DNA of 64,000 nt from Candidatus Palibaumannia cicadellinicola (GTDB lineage Bacteria; Pseudomonadota; Gammaproteobacteria; Enterobacterales; Enterobacteriaceae): the NCBI RefSeq assembly GCF_001269425.1, contig NZ_CP011787.1, forward strand, positions 496,001 to 560,000, given 5' to 3'. Of the stretch, positions 52,249 through 63,533 are shown in pieces. Below the pieces are notes generated by a model that saw only the letters and a list, made by a program, of their open reading frames with translations, made no database searches and was not told where the DNA came from. A program made the translations under genes and the position numbers. Numbering within the stretch: the first letter of the stretch is position 1; every line of letters begins with the position of its first letter.

Positions 52249-53028
52249 TTATGATTCAATGAGAGAGTATAGTCTCTGTCTTACAGCTTCGAAAAGAAAA
52301 ATACCTACTGCTACTGCAATATTCAACGAAGATACAGAACCAGCCATAGGTATACGAATAAGCGTATCACAGTTTTTTTTTGTTAATGAACGCATACCAT
52401 TACATTCTGCACCCATTACCAGTGCTATAGGTCTAGTAAGTTGGAATTGATGCTGATATAGATGATAATTAGCATCTATATCAGTACCTATTATATAAAA
52501 ATTATATTGATGTAATAGATTTAACGTTCTTACTAAATTAGTAACACGGATAAGTGGTATTGTTTCAGCAGCACCACTTGCTACTTTTGACACTGTTGCA
52601 TTAAAATTTGCTGAACGATTACGTGGAACAATAACAGCATTTACTCCAGCCGCATCTGCACAACGTAGACAGGCACCTAAATTATGAGGATCGGTAACAC
52701 CATCTAGTACCAATAATAATAACGGTGTGCTATGCTGCTGGATATTTTTATTATCAAGTAAAGAAAGTAAATATTTTTCCTGAAACTGTTTTCCTAGCTG
52801 ATGATATACTATTGCGATAATACCTTGATGTACAGCACCTTCTACTTGCTTATCTAGCCATTTGCGATTTACTAACTTTATAATAATATTTGCTTGCTTG
52901 ATTTGCATCATTAGCGATTTAAAGCGTTGATCATAGCGTTCTTGAACAAGATAAATTTCTTGCACAGATTTTGGATTATTTTTTAACACAGCCAGTACTG
53001 CATGAATACCGTAAATAATTTGTTTCAT
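52249..53028 (-). CDS. rlmB: 23S rRNA (G2251-2'-O)-methyltransferase RlmB
   Basis: SPOUT-class methyltransferase that modifies G2251 in the peptidyl-transferase P loop. The 259 residues (243 in E. coli) have an N-terminal L30e-like RNA-binding part (IYGIHAVLAVLKNNPKSVQEIYL, GAVHQGIIAIV) and the SpoU motifs LVLDGVTDPHNLGACLRCADAAGVNAV near 106, ALVMGAECNGMRSLT near 205 and IPMAGSVSSLNIAVAVGIFLFEAVRQR near 230. Motif 2 has CN where E. coli has GE (MGAEGEGMR), a change near the SAM site. It lies 65 bases downstream of rnr. Confidence 0.96.
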   Translation of the reverse strand: MKQIIYGIHAVLAVLKNNPKSVQEIYLVQERYDQRFKSLMMQIKQANIIIKLVNRKWLDKQVEGAVHQGIIAIVYHQLGKQFQEKYLLSLLDNKNIQQHSTPLLLLVLDGVTDPHNLGACLRCADAAGVNAVIVPRNRSANFNATVSKVASGAAETIPLIRVTNLVRTLNLLHQYNFYIIGTDIDANYHLYQHQFQLTRPIALVMGAECNGMRSLTKKNCDTLIRIPMAGSVSSLNIAVAVGIFLFEAVRQRLYSLIES

Positions 53029-53093
53029 TATTGCATTAATGATTGTTTGATAGTAAAAAGCAAACTAACTGAAACTATTATTATATTATATAG

Positions 53094-55181
53094 TTAGCTT
53101 GCTGCTCTGTGCTGTTGATTTTTCGACTTATTATTTTTGTAATCGTAGCGCTTAGTTGATATTAGAGAAAAGTTAATTTTTCTTTCACTCATATGTATTT
53201 TTTCTACACGAATTCCTACTGCATCACCAATACTATATATTCTACCAAAAGACTCGCCTATTAGGCGCTTACCTACATTATCATAGCGGTAATAATCGTT
53301 ATCTAGTGAAGATACATGAACTAAACCATCGATACAAAGTTCATTAATACGGACAAATAAACCAAAACAAGTAACGTTAGCGATAATACCATAGAAAACT
53401 TCACCTACATGGTCTCGCATAAAATCGCATTTCAGCCAATCAGCTACATGACGTGTAGCATCATCTGCGCGACGTTCACTCATTGAGCATTGCTGACCAA
53501 TTTTTAGCATGTCTTGTATTTCTGAATGCAAACCACCAGTTGTAGTATAACTGCCATTTACTTCACCTTTTTGCTTACCTAACAGGTATTTAATAGAACG
53601 GTGTAATACTAGATCTGAATAACGACGTATAGGCGAAGTAAAGTGTGTATAAGCCTGTAAAGCTAAACCAAAATGACCACGATTTTCTGGATCATAAATA
53701 GCTTGCTTCATAGATCTTAATAACATGGTACGTAACATTTCATTATCCGTCCTATCTGATATTATACTTATCAGATCAGCATAATCCTTAGGGTTCGGCT
53801 TATTACCGCCACCTAGAGTTAATCCTAGTTCTGATAATACAGAACGTAGCGAAGAAATATTATCATTACTGGGTCGGTCGTGTACGCGATATAGCGCTGG
53901 CTCTTTATTATTAGCGATAAAACTAGCTGCAGCAATATTTGCTAATATCATACATTCTTCAATTAGTTTATTTGCTTCATTACGTACCATTGGCTCAATT
54001 CTTTCAATACGTTGCTCAGCGTTAAAAATAAATTTTGCTTCTTCAGTTTCAAATGAGATACAGCCACGCTGTATCCGTGCTTGTTCTAACTTTTGAGACA
54101 TAGCATATAATTGATTAATTGGTTTTATGATTTTATTAGCATAATTCGAACTTAATTGTTTATTACCTTGCAATATTTGCCAAACCTGATTATAGGTCAG
54201 ACGTGCTTTAGAATTAATTACTGCTTCATAAAACTTATAAGAAGATAATCTACCTTGAGCTGAAATAGTCATTTCGCAAACCATACACAAACGGTCTACT
54301 TTGGGATTTAACGAACATAATCTATTAGATAGTACATCAGGTAACATTGGTATCACCTTAGATGGAAAATATACTGATGTAGCTCGATTACGCGCTTCAT
54401 TATCTAGAGGCGTATTTGGACGTACATAGTAACTAACATCAGCAATTGCTACCAACAAACGCCATCCCAAACGTTTTTTCTCGCAATATACTGCATCATC
54501 TAAATCACTTGCTTCTTCTCCGTCAATGGTAATCAATGGTAGCATCCGTAAATCAATACGGCCGCTATAGTCTGATTTAGGTACTTCTTCATATGTGTTT
54601 TTGAAACTAGCAGCAATCTGTTGTTCTACTGCTTGCGGCCAAATATAGGGCATATCATATGTCCGTAACGCAATAGCTACGGCCATACTAGTACCCATTT
54701 TATCACCAAGAACTTCTATTACTTTACCTATTGCTTTACCATTGGTATAGCGATTAGGACGCTGGGTTAATTTGACTACTACTATGCAACCAATATGAGC
54801 ATTATGCGTAGCTTCTTGAGGAATAATAATTTCAAAACTAAGACGGCTATCCTCAGGTACTACAAAAGCTTTGTTTGCATTTCTGAAAAAATGACCTACT
54901 ATCTGGTTAGTATTAGGTACTAGTACTCGTATAATACGAGCTTCTCTACGACCTTTATTGTATCCTCCCTTAGATGTAGTAGTTGCGGCTATAACCACAT
55001 CACCATTAATGGCTATTTTCATCTGTTCTGCAGAAAGATAAAAATCTTCTTTTCTACCATCCACTCGTAAAAAACCAAAACCATCTCTATGACCAATCAC
55101 AGTACCACGCAGTACATCTAAATTTTTTTTTAGTACATAATACTTTTTTTTTATACACATTAGTTGTCCATTACGCTCCAT
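53094..55181 (-). CDS. rnr: Ribonuclease R, N-terminally shortened
   Basis: 3'-5' exoribonuclease that degrades structured RNA and works with tmRNA-SmpB on faulty messages. The 695 residues cover the cold-shock domains (GTVIGHRDGFGFLRVDGRKEDFYLS; IVGHFF), the RNB catalytic domain with all four Asp in TIDGEEASDLDDAVYCEKK near residue 218, and the S1 domain (VGEVFYGIIANVTCFGLFVRI). The ATG at 55181 corresponds to E. coli residue about 63 (MERDGQL), so the N-terminal winged-helix domain is not encoded in this frame; its remains lie upstream. The lysine-rich C-terminal tail of E. coli is also missing. The product resembles RNase II in architecture and may process structured RNA less well. Confidence 0.94.
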   Translation of the reverse strand: MERNGQLMCIKKKYYVLKKNLDVLRGTVIGHRDGFGFLRVDGRKEDFYLSAEQMKIAINGDVVIAATTTSKGGYNKGRREARIIRVLVPNTNQIVGHFFRNANKAFVVPEDSRLSFEIIIPQEATHNAHIGCIVVVKLTQRPNRYTNGKAIGKVIEVLGDKMGTSMAVAIALRTYDMPYIWPQAVEQQIAASFKNTYEEVPKSDYSGRIDLRMLPLITIDGEEASDLDDAVYCEKKRLGWRLLVAIADVSYYVRPNTPLDNEARNRATSVYFPSKVIPMLPDVLSNRLCSLNPKVDRLCMVCEMTISAQGRLSSYKFYEAVINSKARLTYNQVWQILQGNKQLSSNYANKIIKPINQLYAMSQKLEQARIQRGCISFETEEAKFIFNAEQRIERIEPMVRNEANKLIEECMILANIAAASFIANNKEPALYRVHDRPSNDNISSLRSVLSELGLTLGGGNKPNPKDYADLISIISDRTDNEMLRTMLLRSMKQAIYDPENRGHFGLALQAYTHFTSPIRRYSDLVLHRSIKYLLGKQKGEVNGSYTTTGGLHSEIQDMLKIGQQCSMSERRADDATRHVADWLKCDFMRDHVGEVFYGIIANVTCFGLFVRINELCIDGLVHVSSLDNDYYRYDNVGKRLIGESFGRIYSIGDAVGIRVEKIHMSERKINFSLISTKRYDYKNNKSKNQQHRAAS

Positions 55182-55298
55182 TGCACGTATAATTCGGGTT
55201 AGACCTGCTAATTTATCTACGCAACAAATATCTAGTTACAGCGATAAATCATCGATCGATACTAATCTAGATTTATCTATTAGATAGGTTAAATAGTC
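55182..55298 (-). pseudogene. rnr: Decayed N-terminal winged-helix part of rnr
   Basis: Reading upstream from the rnr ATG in the same frame, 39 codons align with the E. coli RNase R N-terminus: DKLAGLTRIIRAM with EQLEGLRRRLRAM, and SIDDLSL-stop-LDI with SRDELAVELHI. The TAA at 55236-55238 stands where E. coli has Glu, one base from GAA. A second TAA at 55299-55301 closes the frame. This is eroded coding sequence rather than a leader. nsrR, between purA and rnr in E. coli, is gone. Confidence 0.75.
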
Positions 55299-55450
55299 TT
55301 AGATCCCTACTAGCAACTAGTAAATCACTAGCTCTGAAAAATAATTTTTTGACATAGTGCTACCTAAATTAGGTCATAGTAGGTAAGCGTAGGTAAGCAT
55401 AGACAGACTATTTTTATTTTTAAATACTTTATTAAGTTATTATTAATTCA

Positions 55451-56758
<1,308 letters not shown>

Positions 56759-56892
56759 TTATTAAAAATACCATATTAATTAATATTTTAATTTTATCAT
56801 TTGAATTTAATTTTTACATTACTTAATTGTATCTTATACAATATAATTGTAATATTAATTACAGTAATGCACTAAATAATTAATTTACTAAA

Positions 56893-57921
56893 TCATTGAT
56901 GATTGCTAACAACCTTTTTTACAGGTAATTTCATAAATCTTAAAAAATCACTTTCTGGGCTAAGTACGAAAATATTATTACCTTTAAAGCTATTTTTATA
57001 TGCACGTAAACTACGAACAAAAGCGTAGAAAGATGGATCTTCGCTAAAAGCTTCAGCATATAGTTTAGCAGTTTCAGCATCAGCTTCACCCCTAATAATT
57101 AGAGATTGGCGTTCTGCTTCAGCTAGGGTTCTTGTTACTTCATAGTCTGCTGTAGCACGCAGTTTTTCTGCTTCTTCTTGGCCCTGAGAACGATGACGAC
57201 GTGCTACTGCCTCACGTTCAGCACGCATTCTCTGATAAATAGCATCAAAAACTTCTGTAGGTAAGTTAATTTGCTTTATCCGCACATCTACTACCTCAAT
57301 ACCTAGTGCAGCCATACTGTTTGAGTTTACTGTTTGTTGTGAAGAGTTAGTATCGTCGTAGTAGTGCTCAACACGAGCTACCGCAGATGATATCGCATTA
57401 TCAGCTGCAGTAGCAGTAGCTAGTAACTCATCATCATCACCAGATGTGCCATTATTTAATGCTTCACGTACGTCAGTCATTAACTGATTACGAGAGTCTG
57501 TTACAATACCCTTAACATTTAGACGACCTAGTTCTGAACGTAAGCGGTCGGAAAATTTCCTTTTTAGCAGTACTTCTGCCTGTGATACATCGCCCCCACC
57601 TGTGGCTAAATAATAACGACTAAAGTCGCTGATACGCCACTTAATATATGAATCTACAATAAGATCTTTTTTTTCCATAGTCACGAATCTATCTGCCTGG
57701 TTTTCCATAGTTTGAATACGAGCATCTAGATTCTTAACTTTTTCAATAAAAGGAATTTTTATATGTAGGCCTGGATTATAAATTAGTGGTTTATTATTAC
57801 GATCTCTTAATACTTTACCAAAGCGTAAAACTATGCCGCGTTGTCCTTCTTGAACAACGAATAATGACGTATATAATATAAAACACATGATACCAATAAT
57901 AAGTGTAAAATTTGTTCGCAT
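56893..57921 (-). CDS. hflC: FtsH protease modulator HflC
   Basis: SPFH/Band-7 inner-membrane protein that with HflK forms a periplasmic cage around FtsH. The 342 residues (334 in E. coli) begin with one transmembrane anchor (LIIGIMCFILYTSLFVVQEGQRG), then the Band-7 domain (LRFGKVLRDRNNKPL, DLIVDSYIKWRISDFSRYYLATGGGD, MAALGIEVVDVRIKQINLP), a long charged helix (RMRAEREAVARRHRSQGQEEAEKLRA) and AFVRSLRAYKNSF near the end. It begins 6 bases after hflK, so the two are co-transcribed. Confidence 0.97.
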   Translation of the reverse strand: MRTNFTLIIGIMCFILYTSLFVVQEGQRGIVLRFGKVLRDRNNKPLIYNPGLHIKIPFIEKVKNLDARIQTMENQADRFVTMEKKDLIVDSYIKWRISDFSRYYLATGGGDVSQAEVLLKRKFSDRLRSELGRLNVKGIVTDSRNQLMTDVREALNNGTSGDDDELLATATAADNAISSAVARVEHYYDDTNSSQQTVNSNSMAALGIEVVDVRIKQINLPTEVFDAIYQRMRAEREAVARRHRSQGQEEAEKLRATADYEVTRTLAEAERQSLIIRGEADAETAKLYAEAFSEDPSFYAFVRSLRAYKNSFKGNNIFVLSPESDFLRFMKLPVKKVVSNHQ

Positions 57922-57927
57922 GAGTGT

Positions 57928-59112
57928 CTATCTCCCTTGACGGATAATATCGTCACGGTTAATATCGTAGCGTTGTGTATTAGTATTAGTCTTACTTGGA
58001 TTCATAACTTTCTCTTTTTCTTTGTTTTCTTTTTCTTTTACTGGTAAACGCATAATATTCAACTTATTATTATCCTGAATCGATTTATCATCAGAAATAT
58101 TATTACTATTTTTTAAAAAATAATTAATTGGTAACATCATTACATTACTATTTTTTTCGCTAATAATTATTTTATTATTTTTACTTAGCATATTTTCCAT
58201 AGCATCGATATATAGACGTTCTCTAGTTACTTCTGGTGCTGCCTTATACTCTGGTAATACCTTAGAAAAACGCTTAACTTCACCTTCTGCCTCTAAGATA
58301 GTACGAGTTTTGTATGCACGTCCTTCTTCTAAAATTCTCTGCGCCTTACCGTTAGCCCTAGGTTGTACCTCGTTAGCGTACGCTTCTGCTTCTCTAATAT
58401 ATTGCTGTTCGTTTTCTCTTGCAGCTATTGCGTCATCAAAAGCTGCTTTTACTTCTTCTGGGGGTCGTGCAGCCTGAAAGTTCACGTCCAGTAAGGTTAT
58501 GCCTATGTTATAAGGAAGAATAGTATCTTCTAGAACATGCTGGGTATCGCTACGGACTACAGTACGACCTTCAGTCAAAATTCTGTCCATAGTATATTTT
58601 CCGATCACACCACGTAGAGCGCTGTCTGTAGCTTGACGTAAACTATCGTCTGCATCTGTTACGCTAAATAGATACTGTTTAGGATCTGTAATACGGTACT
58701 GTACGTTCATTTCAACACGTACTACGTTTTCATCAGAAGTAAGCATAACACCAGAAGCAGCTAATTCTCGTACTGATTCTACGTTAACAGTAGTTACTGT
58801 ATCAATTAATGTAGGCTTCCAATTCAAGCCTGGAGTAACAATATGGTCAAATTTTCCTAATCTAAGTACTACCCCGCGTTCAGCCTCTTTAATGGTATAA
58901 AAACCACTACAGGCCCATATAAGTATTAAAGTAATAAGCCCAAGAATATAAAATCTAATTTTTTTAGTCATAATTGGACTACCAAACCAGCTTAATTTAC
59001 TATTTAACTTTCTTAAAATAGAATCATAATTCATATTAATATTAGAATTATTATTGCGATTGCTCCACTGGTCTCTGTCATTTTCGTTATTACCTGGCGG
59101 ATTCCAAGTCAT
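57928..59112 (-). CDS. hflK: FtsH protease modulator HflK
   Basis: Partner of HflC in the FtsH-regulating HflKC complex. The 394 residues (419 in E. coli) have a short polar N-terminus (MTWNPPGNNENDRDQWSN; the Gly-rich part is shortened), one membrane span (RFYILGLITLILIWACSGFYTI), a Band-7 domain with ERGVVLRLGKFDHIVTPGLNWKP, VRELAASGVMLTSDENVVRVEM and VNFQAARPPEEVKAAFDDAIAARENEQQYI, and a Lys/Asn-rich tail with low similarity. It lies 68 bases after hflX and 6 before hflC. Confidence 0.97.
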   Translation of the reverse strand: MTWNPPGNNENDRDQWSNRNNNSNINMNYDSILRKLNSKLSWFGSPIMTKKIRFYILGLITLILIWACSGFYTIKEAERGVVLRLGKFDHIVTPGLNWKPTLIDTVTTVNVESVRELAASGVMLTSDENVVRVEMNVQYRITDPKQYLFSVTDADDSLRQATDSALRGVIGKYTMDRILTEGRTVVRSDTQHVLEDTILPYNIGITLLDVNFQAARPPEEVKAAFDDAIAARENEQQYIREAEAYANEVQPRANGKAQRILEEGRAYKTRTILEAEGEVKRFSKVLPEYKAAPEVTRERLYIDAMENMLSKNNKIIISEKNSNVMMLPINYFLKNSNNISDDKSIQDNNKLNIMRLPVKEKENKEKEKVMNPSKTNTNTQRYDINRDDIIRQGR

Positions 59113-59180
59113 TGTTGATCTCCATGTAATGATTAATATTGTTGTCTGTATTGTTGTACTATGATCTTACAAAAGGTAAG

Positions 59181-60467
59181 TTAAACAATATATTCTAATA
59201 ACTCAACTTCCTGTTTACATAAACGAAACCATTTATTTTTTGGTAATCTGATTATTAATCGAACGCTGCCATCTGTTTCAATCCAATATTTTTCGATTGC
59301 ATTTAACTGATAAAAATAGCTAAGTAGTCTGCCTGCTCTAGGTGGTAAGCATAAATGATAACTAGTAATGTCACCTACTAAACACTCTTCTAGTGCTTTT
59401 AGCAGTAAGCTAATGCCATGGCCGCTTTGTGCAGATAACCAAACACTTACTGGATTGTTAAACTCATTACGATCAATACGTGGGGTAAAATTGTTTAATT
59501 TGTCTATTTTGTTCATAACCAGTAACTTTGATATTAAATTAGCATTAATTTCTGCTAATACTTTTTCTACAGAACTAATTTTTATATTTATGCAGTTATC
59601 TGATGCATCGACAACATGCAGTAGTAAAGTAGCCTGTCGTATCTCTTTTAGTGTTGCCTGAAATGATGCTACCAGATGATGAGGCAGATCTCTTATAAAA
59701 CCTACTGTATCTGCTAGTACAATATTGCCAACAGTTTTTATATTTATATTTTTTATTTTTGTATCGAGAGTAGTAAATAATTTATCTGCAGTCTCTACAC
59801 TAGCTTTAGTAAGATAGTTGAATAATGTAGACTTTCCAGCATTAGTATAACCTACTAATAACACAGTTGGGATAGAAGCACGGGTAAGCCTCCCTTGCTC
59901 ACGTCTATTTTCTAACTTTTTTATACGTAAAAGAATGGTATTAATACGTTTACGTAATAAACGACGATCTGTTTCCAGTTGAGTCTCACCAGGTCCACTG
60001 AGCAGACCAATTCCACCTTTTTGTCGTTCCAGATGCTTCCATCCGCGCACCAGTCGAGTAGACTGATGACTTAATTGTGCTAATTCAACTTGCAGTTTTC
60101 CTTCATTAGTACGTGCGCGCTGTGCAAAAATACTTAATATTAAACCAGTACGATCAATTACACTACACTCAAATAATAACTCCAGATTACGTTCTTGAGC
60201 TGGTGATAAAGAATGATTAAAAATAACAATAGAGGCCGCATTATTCTTCACTTTTTCTGCTATTTCATTAGCTTTACCCTCACCAACGAAATATTTAGCA
60301 TTTGGTGTATTACGACTACCTGTGACTATATTTAATATGGAAACTCCAGCGGAACATACCAAAGATTCAAATTCATCTAGATCATCTTTAAAATTATGAT
60401 TTTTTTGAAAACAAATATGAACTAGTATTGCTTGCTTATGCTTACCTAAATAATAACAATTTAACAA
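59181..60467 (-). CDS. hflX: Ribosome-splitting GTPase HflX
   Basis: Binds 50S subunits and splits stalled ribosomes. The 428 residues (426 in E. coli) carry the N-terminal HflX domain with NTPNAKYFVGEGKANEIAEKV and NHSLSPAQERNLE, the linker SRLVRGWKHLERQKGGIGLLSGPGETQLETDRR-type helices, and the GTPase motifs VLLVGYTNAGKSTLFN near 203, DTVGFIRDLPHHLVASFQATLKEI near 253 and VMNKIDKL near 318. hfq, which precedes it in E. coli, is not present as a gene. Together with ssrA/smpB it gives the cell a second route to deal with stalled ribosomes. Confidence 0.97.
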   Translation of the reverse strand: MLNCYYLGKHKQAILVHICFQKNHNFKDDLDEFESLVCSAGVSILNIVTGSRNTPNAKYFVGEGKANEIAEKVKNNAASIVIFNHSLSPAQERNLELLFECSVIDRTGLILSIFAQRARTNEGKLQVELAQLSHQSTRLVRGWKHLERQKGGIGLLSGPGETQLETDRRLLRKRINTILLRIKKLENRREQGRLTRASIPTVLLVGYTNAGKSTLFNYLTKASVETADKLFTTLDTKIKNINIKTVGNIVLADTVGFIRDLPHHLVASFQATLKEIRQATLLLHVVDASDNCINIKISSVEKVLAEINANLISKLLVMNKIDKLNNFTPRIDRNEFNNPVSVWLSAQSGHGISLLLKALEECLVGDITSYHLCLPPRAGRLLSYFYQLNAIEKYWIETDGSVRLIIRLPKNKWFRLCKQEVELLEYIV

Positions 60468-60564
60468 GCTGATAACCTCTTTTTAATTAAATTAAGCTTT
60501 ATTGTGTTGTGGTAACAGTTGCGAAAATTTTTAAATACTTTAGTAAACAATATTAATCAAATTA

Positions 60565-60660
60565 TTATTTGATACAGCGCATAACTGATCTACAGTAGAT
60601 ATAGCATGATGCTATAGGATGCTTATACACAATTATATTTTTACTTTTTTTTACTTTCAT
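60565..60660 (-). pseudogene. hfq: Possible hfq relic between miaA and hflX
   Basis: The 257-base gap sits exactly where hfq lies in enterobacteria (miaA-hfq-hflX, same strand). A 31-codon stretch from ATG 60660 to TAA 60567-60565 includes VYKHPIAS, close to the Sm2 motif VYKHAIST of Hfq, at 60630-60607; the residues before it match only weakly. No Sm1 motif or full Hfq frame exists, so a working Hfq is not encoded here. The match is short and could be chance. Confidence 0.35.
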
Positions 60661-60724
60661 TACTTGCTATATAGCTATCTATATATTAGATACACTGTAT
60701 TAAACTAATTAACTTATTCGTATA

Positions 60725-61675
60725 TCAACAATTATCAATAATTTTTAATATTCTATCAATCATAGAAACTGGTTGATTACTATTTAACACATAAACTTCT
60801 GGCCAGTTACGTAGCCAAGTCATTTGGCGCTTAGCAAGCTTTCTTGTAGCATAAATACAATTTAATACCATGCTATCATAATTAATTTCTCCTGCTAAAT
60901 ATGACCATATCTGACGGTAACCAACGCAACGCATAGATGGCATATCTTTGTTAACATCACTACGGGCAAAAAGCTTACTAACTTCATTTTCAAATCCATT
61001 TTTTAACATTTGATGAAATCGCTGTGTAATCCGCTTATTTAGTAAATCACGATCACATGGCATGATTGCAAATTGCAATACTTTATATTTATATTTAAGA
61101 TCATCCCCAGATATTTTAGTCATTTCTGTTATAGTTTTACCTGAAAGCAAAAATACTTCTAGTGCTCTCACTAATCTATGCGAATCATTCGGATGAATAC
61201 GATTTGCTGCGATTAAATCAATTTTTTTTAATTTACAGTGTAATTTTTCCCATCCTAAATGTTGTGCCTCACTTTTAATCCGCATACGTATTTCATTATT
61301 AGCTTTAGGCAAGGGAGATAAACCATTCAATAAAGCCTTGAAGTAAAGCATCGTTCCACCTACTAGCAAAGGAATACGTCCTGCTGCAGTGATTTTGTTC
61401 ATTTCATGAATAGCATCACTACAAAAATTAGCTATTGAATAAATGTCTACTGGATCACAGATATCTATTAGCCTGTGTGGAGCCTGCATAAGCTCATTAT
61501 TATTTGGTTTAGCTGTTCCGATATCCATGCTACGATAAATTAGTGCAGAATCGACGCTAATAATATCAACAGGTAATTGTTTGCATAATTGTAACGCTAA
61601 TGCTGTTTTACCTGAAGCTGTTGGGCCCATTAAAAAAATAGCTGTAGGTAGGAGACAAGAATTTATATTATTCAT
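60725..61675 (-). CDS. miaA: tRNA dimethylallyltransferase
   Basis: Transfers dimethylallyl from DMAPP to A37 of tRNAs that read codons starting with U. The 316 residues equal E. coli. The P-loop is [17 protein letters not shown] near residue 15, followed by [19 protein letters not shown] near 39, [20 protein letters not shown] near 103, [19 protein letters not shown] near 163 and [16 protein letters not shown] near 250. Its DMAPP comes from the MEP pathway genes in this window. Its first codons overlap the end of mutL by 8 bases. Confidence 0.97.
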   Translation of the reverse strand: MNNINSCLLPTAIFLMGPTASGKTALALQLCKQLPVDIISVDSALIYRSMDIGTAKPNNNELMQAPHRLIDICDPVDIYSIANFCSDAIHEMNKITAAGRIPLLVGGTMLYFKALLNGLSPLPKANNEIRMRIKSEAQHLGWEKLHCKLKKIDLIAANRIHPNDSHRLVRALEVFLLSGKTITEMTKISGDDLKYKYKVLQFAIMPCDRDLLNKRITQRFHQMLKNGFENEVSKLFARSDVNKDMPSMRCVGYRQIWSYLAGEINYDSMVLNCIYATRKLAKRQMTWLRNWPEVYVLNSNQPVSMIDRILKIIDNC

Positions 61676-63443
61676 AGTTTAATTTTTTAATAGCAGCTTC
61701 TACATTTAATTTAACAATAAGCGAATTAGGAGGATTGTTTACCCAATGTGGACAAAGTCTCTCAATTTCTGCAATTAATGGAATTGCCCTATAATAGCTC
61801 CATATAGTAGTAGTTTCATTATTTATATTACGTGCAAGCCATGCTGCAATTTTTTTAGATGTTATTAAATATTCACTATTAAGGTACACTAATAGTTCTA
61901 TAATTAAGTTGTGTAAATTTTTTTTCCTTAATAATGGTAATGGTACTGCATTAAGTATTACTTGAGACTCATTAGCTTGCAGCACAATCCCAATGTTTTT
62001 CAAAAAAACAATATTTTTGTAAAGTGTTACAGTTTCATCTTTACTTAATGTCATACGTATTGGAATTAGTAGCGAATGAGATATAATATTATCTTTTTCA
62101 GGCGTTAATTGACGCTCAGTGATATAAATATTAGCGAATTTTAGTGATAGTAATGATAATCCGTGAGCTGCTTCTAAAAGAGCATAGCAAGGATAGTATA
62201 CAGTCAATAATCGACCAAAACTATTTTTATAATCACTACTAATATTTGCTGCTGTATTAATATTTTTTTCTTTTGTACAAATATTATTTTTATGTTGTTT
62301 ATTATAAATAATTACTCTAGTAGAGTTACTAACTAATTCATTAGCTTTATCTGGTTCTGTTACTGCTTGTAATTTATTGCTACATAATGGGATTGGAATA
62401 TAATTAGTAGTATCTAGGTATGGTTTTATTTTTTTTTGCAACACAGTTACTACAGCCTGATAAATAACATGGTGCACTAACCGCTCATTGTGAAATCTTA
62501 CATCTTTTTTAGCAGGATGAACATTAATATCAATTTGGTTAGGGTTCATCGTAATAAACATAACAAAAGCTGGAGACCTAATTCCATTTAACTGTTCTTG
62601 GTAAGCCTGGCTGATAGCATGGTTTATCAGCTTATTCCGTATCACACGTTGATTCACATAACTATATTTAATAATAGGAAAATATTCATTTTTTTCTGGT
62701 TTATCGGAATCTTCAGTCCATCCAGATACAGTTATATCGCTATACTGCCAGCATAATACTAGTGCTCGTTTAACGAATCTAATTCCACAAATACTACTAA
62801 GCCTTCGCAAATACTGACTATTATCTCTAACCGCTCGATATAGTTGAACGTTTTTGTTATTATGCTGAACAATAAATGTTACATCGAATCTTGCTAGTGC
62901 TATTATCCGAATTACTTCTTCAATATTCTTAAACTCAGTTTTATCGGTACGCATAAACTTACGCCTAGCTGGGGTATTATAAAATAAATCTTGAACTTCC
63001 ACTGTAGTACCTACTGGATGTGCTGCTGGCTTAATACTAATGGATGCTATATTGTCTTTATAAGCCTCCGCTGATGCCTGCCAAGCTTCATTTTGTTCAG
63101 TTATGCGTGAAGTTATAGTAATGCGAGCAACAGAACTAATACTAGCTAAGGCTTCCCCGCGAAATCCCATACTGGTAATAGACTCTAAATCTTCTATAGT
63201 AGATATTTTGCTAGTTGCATGGCGCGCAAGAGCTAGTATTAGTTCATTTTTACTAATTCCGCTTCCATTGTCACGGATACGTATAGTTTTCATTCCTCCA
63301 TTTTCGATATTAATATCAATATGTGTAGCACCAGCATCTAGGCTATTTTCGACCAATTCCTTGACTACCGATGCAGGGCGTTCTACAATTTCTCCTGCTG
63401 ATATTTGGTTAACTAATTGTTTTGATAGTATAATAATAGGCAT
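61668..63443 (-). CDS. mutL: DNA mismatch repair protein MutL
   Basis: Links MutS mismatch recognition to MutH and the UvrD helicase. The 591 residues (615 in E. coli) show the GHKL ATPase motifs: [24 protein letters not shown] near residue 15 with the catalytic Glu and Asn, [10 protein letters not shown] near 55, ARHATSKI near 76, [15 protein letters not shown] near 93 and [20 protein letters not shown] near 143. The C-terminal dimerisation domain is diverged and, as in other species with MutH, has no endonuclease motif that I can see. With mutH retained, methyl-directed repair could work if mutS and dam exist elsewhere. Confidence 0.96.
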   Translation of the reverse strand: MPIIILSKQLVNQISAGEIVERPASVVKELVENSLDAGATHIDINIENGGMKTIRIRDNGSGISKNELILALARHATSKISTIEDLESITSMGFRGEALASISSVARITITSRITEQNEAWQASAEAYKDNIASISIKPAAHPVGTTVEVQDLFYNTPARRKFMRTDKTEFKNIEEVIRIIALARFDVTFIVQHNNKNVQLYRAVRDNSQYLRRLSSICGIRFVKRALVLCWQYSDITVSGWTEDSDKPEKNEYFPIIKYSYVNQRVIRNKLINHAISQAYQEQLNGIRSPAFVMFITMNPNQIDINVHPAKKDVRFHNERLVHHVIYQAVVTVLQKKIKPYLDTTNYIPIPLCSNKLQAVTEPDKANELVSNSTRVIIYNKQHKNNICTKEKNINTAANISSDYKNSFGRLLTVYYPCYALLEAAHGLSLLSLKFANIYITERQLTPEKDNIISHSLLIPIRMTLSKDETVTLYKNIVFLKNIGIVLQANESQVILNAVPLPLLRKKNLHNLIIELLVYLNSEYLITSKKIAAWLARNINNETTTIWSYYRAIPLIAEIERLCPHWVNNPPNSLIVKLNVEAAIKKLNYE

Positions 63444-63533
63444 AGTATATAGTTAATTTTCTGTTATAAATATTATTTTTAACTTAACTTTACTTTGTTT
63501 TATAACATCTTTAATCTAGTATAGTAGTATTTT

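Noticed and set aside
54470-54545. Loss of a catalytic aspartate in RNase R (GEE for GED)
   Set aside because: The four catalytic Asp are in ID-G-E-E-A-S-D-L-D-D, and all are present; the changed residue is not one of them.
59368-59661. Plus-strand open frame of 97 codons opposite hflX
   Set aside because: Shadow of conserved HflX GTPase sequence.
63103-63456. Plus-strand open frame of 117 codons opposite mutL
   Set aside because: Lies wholly opposite conserved MutL ATPase motifs; no independent support.
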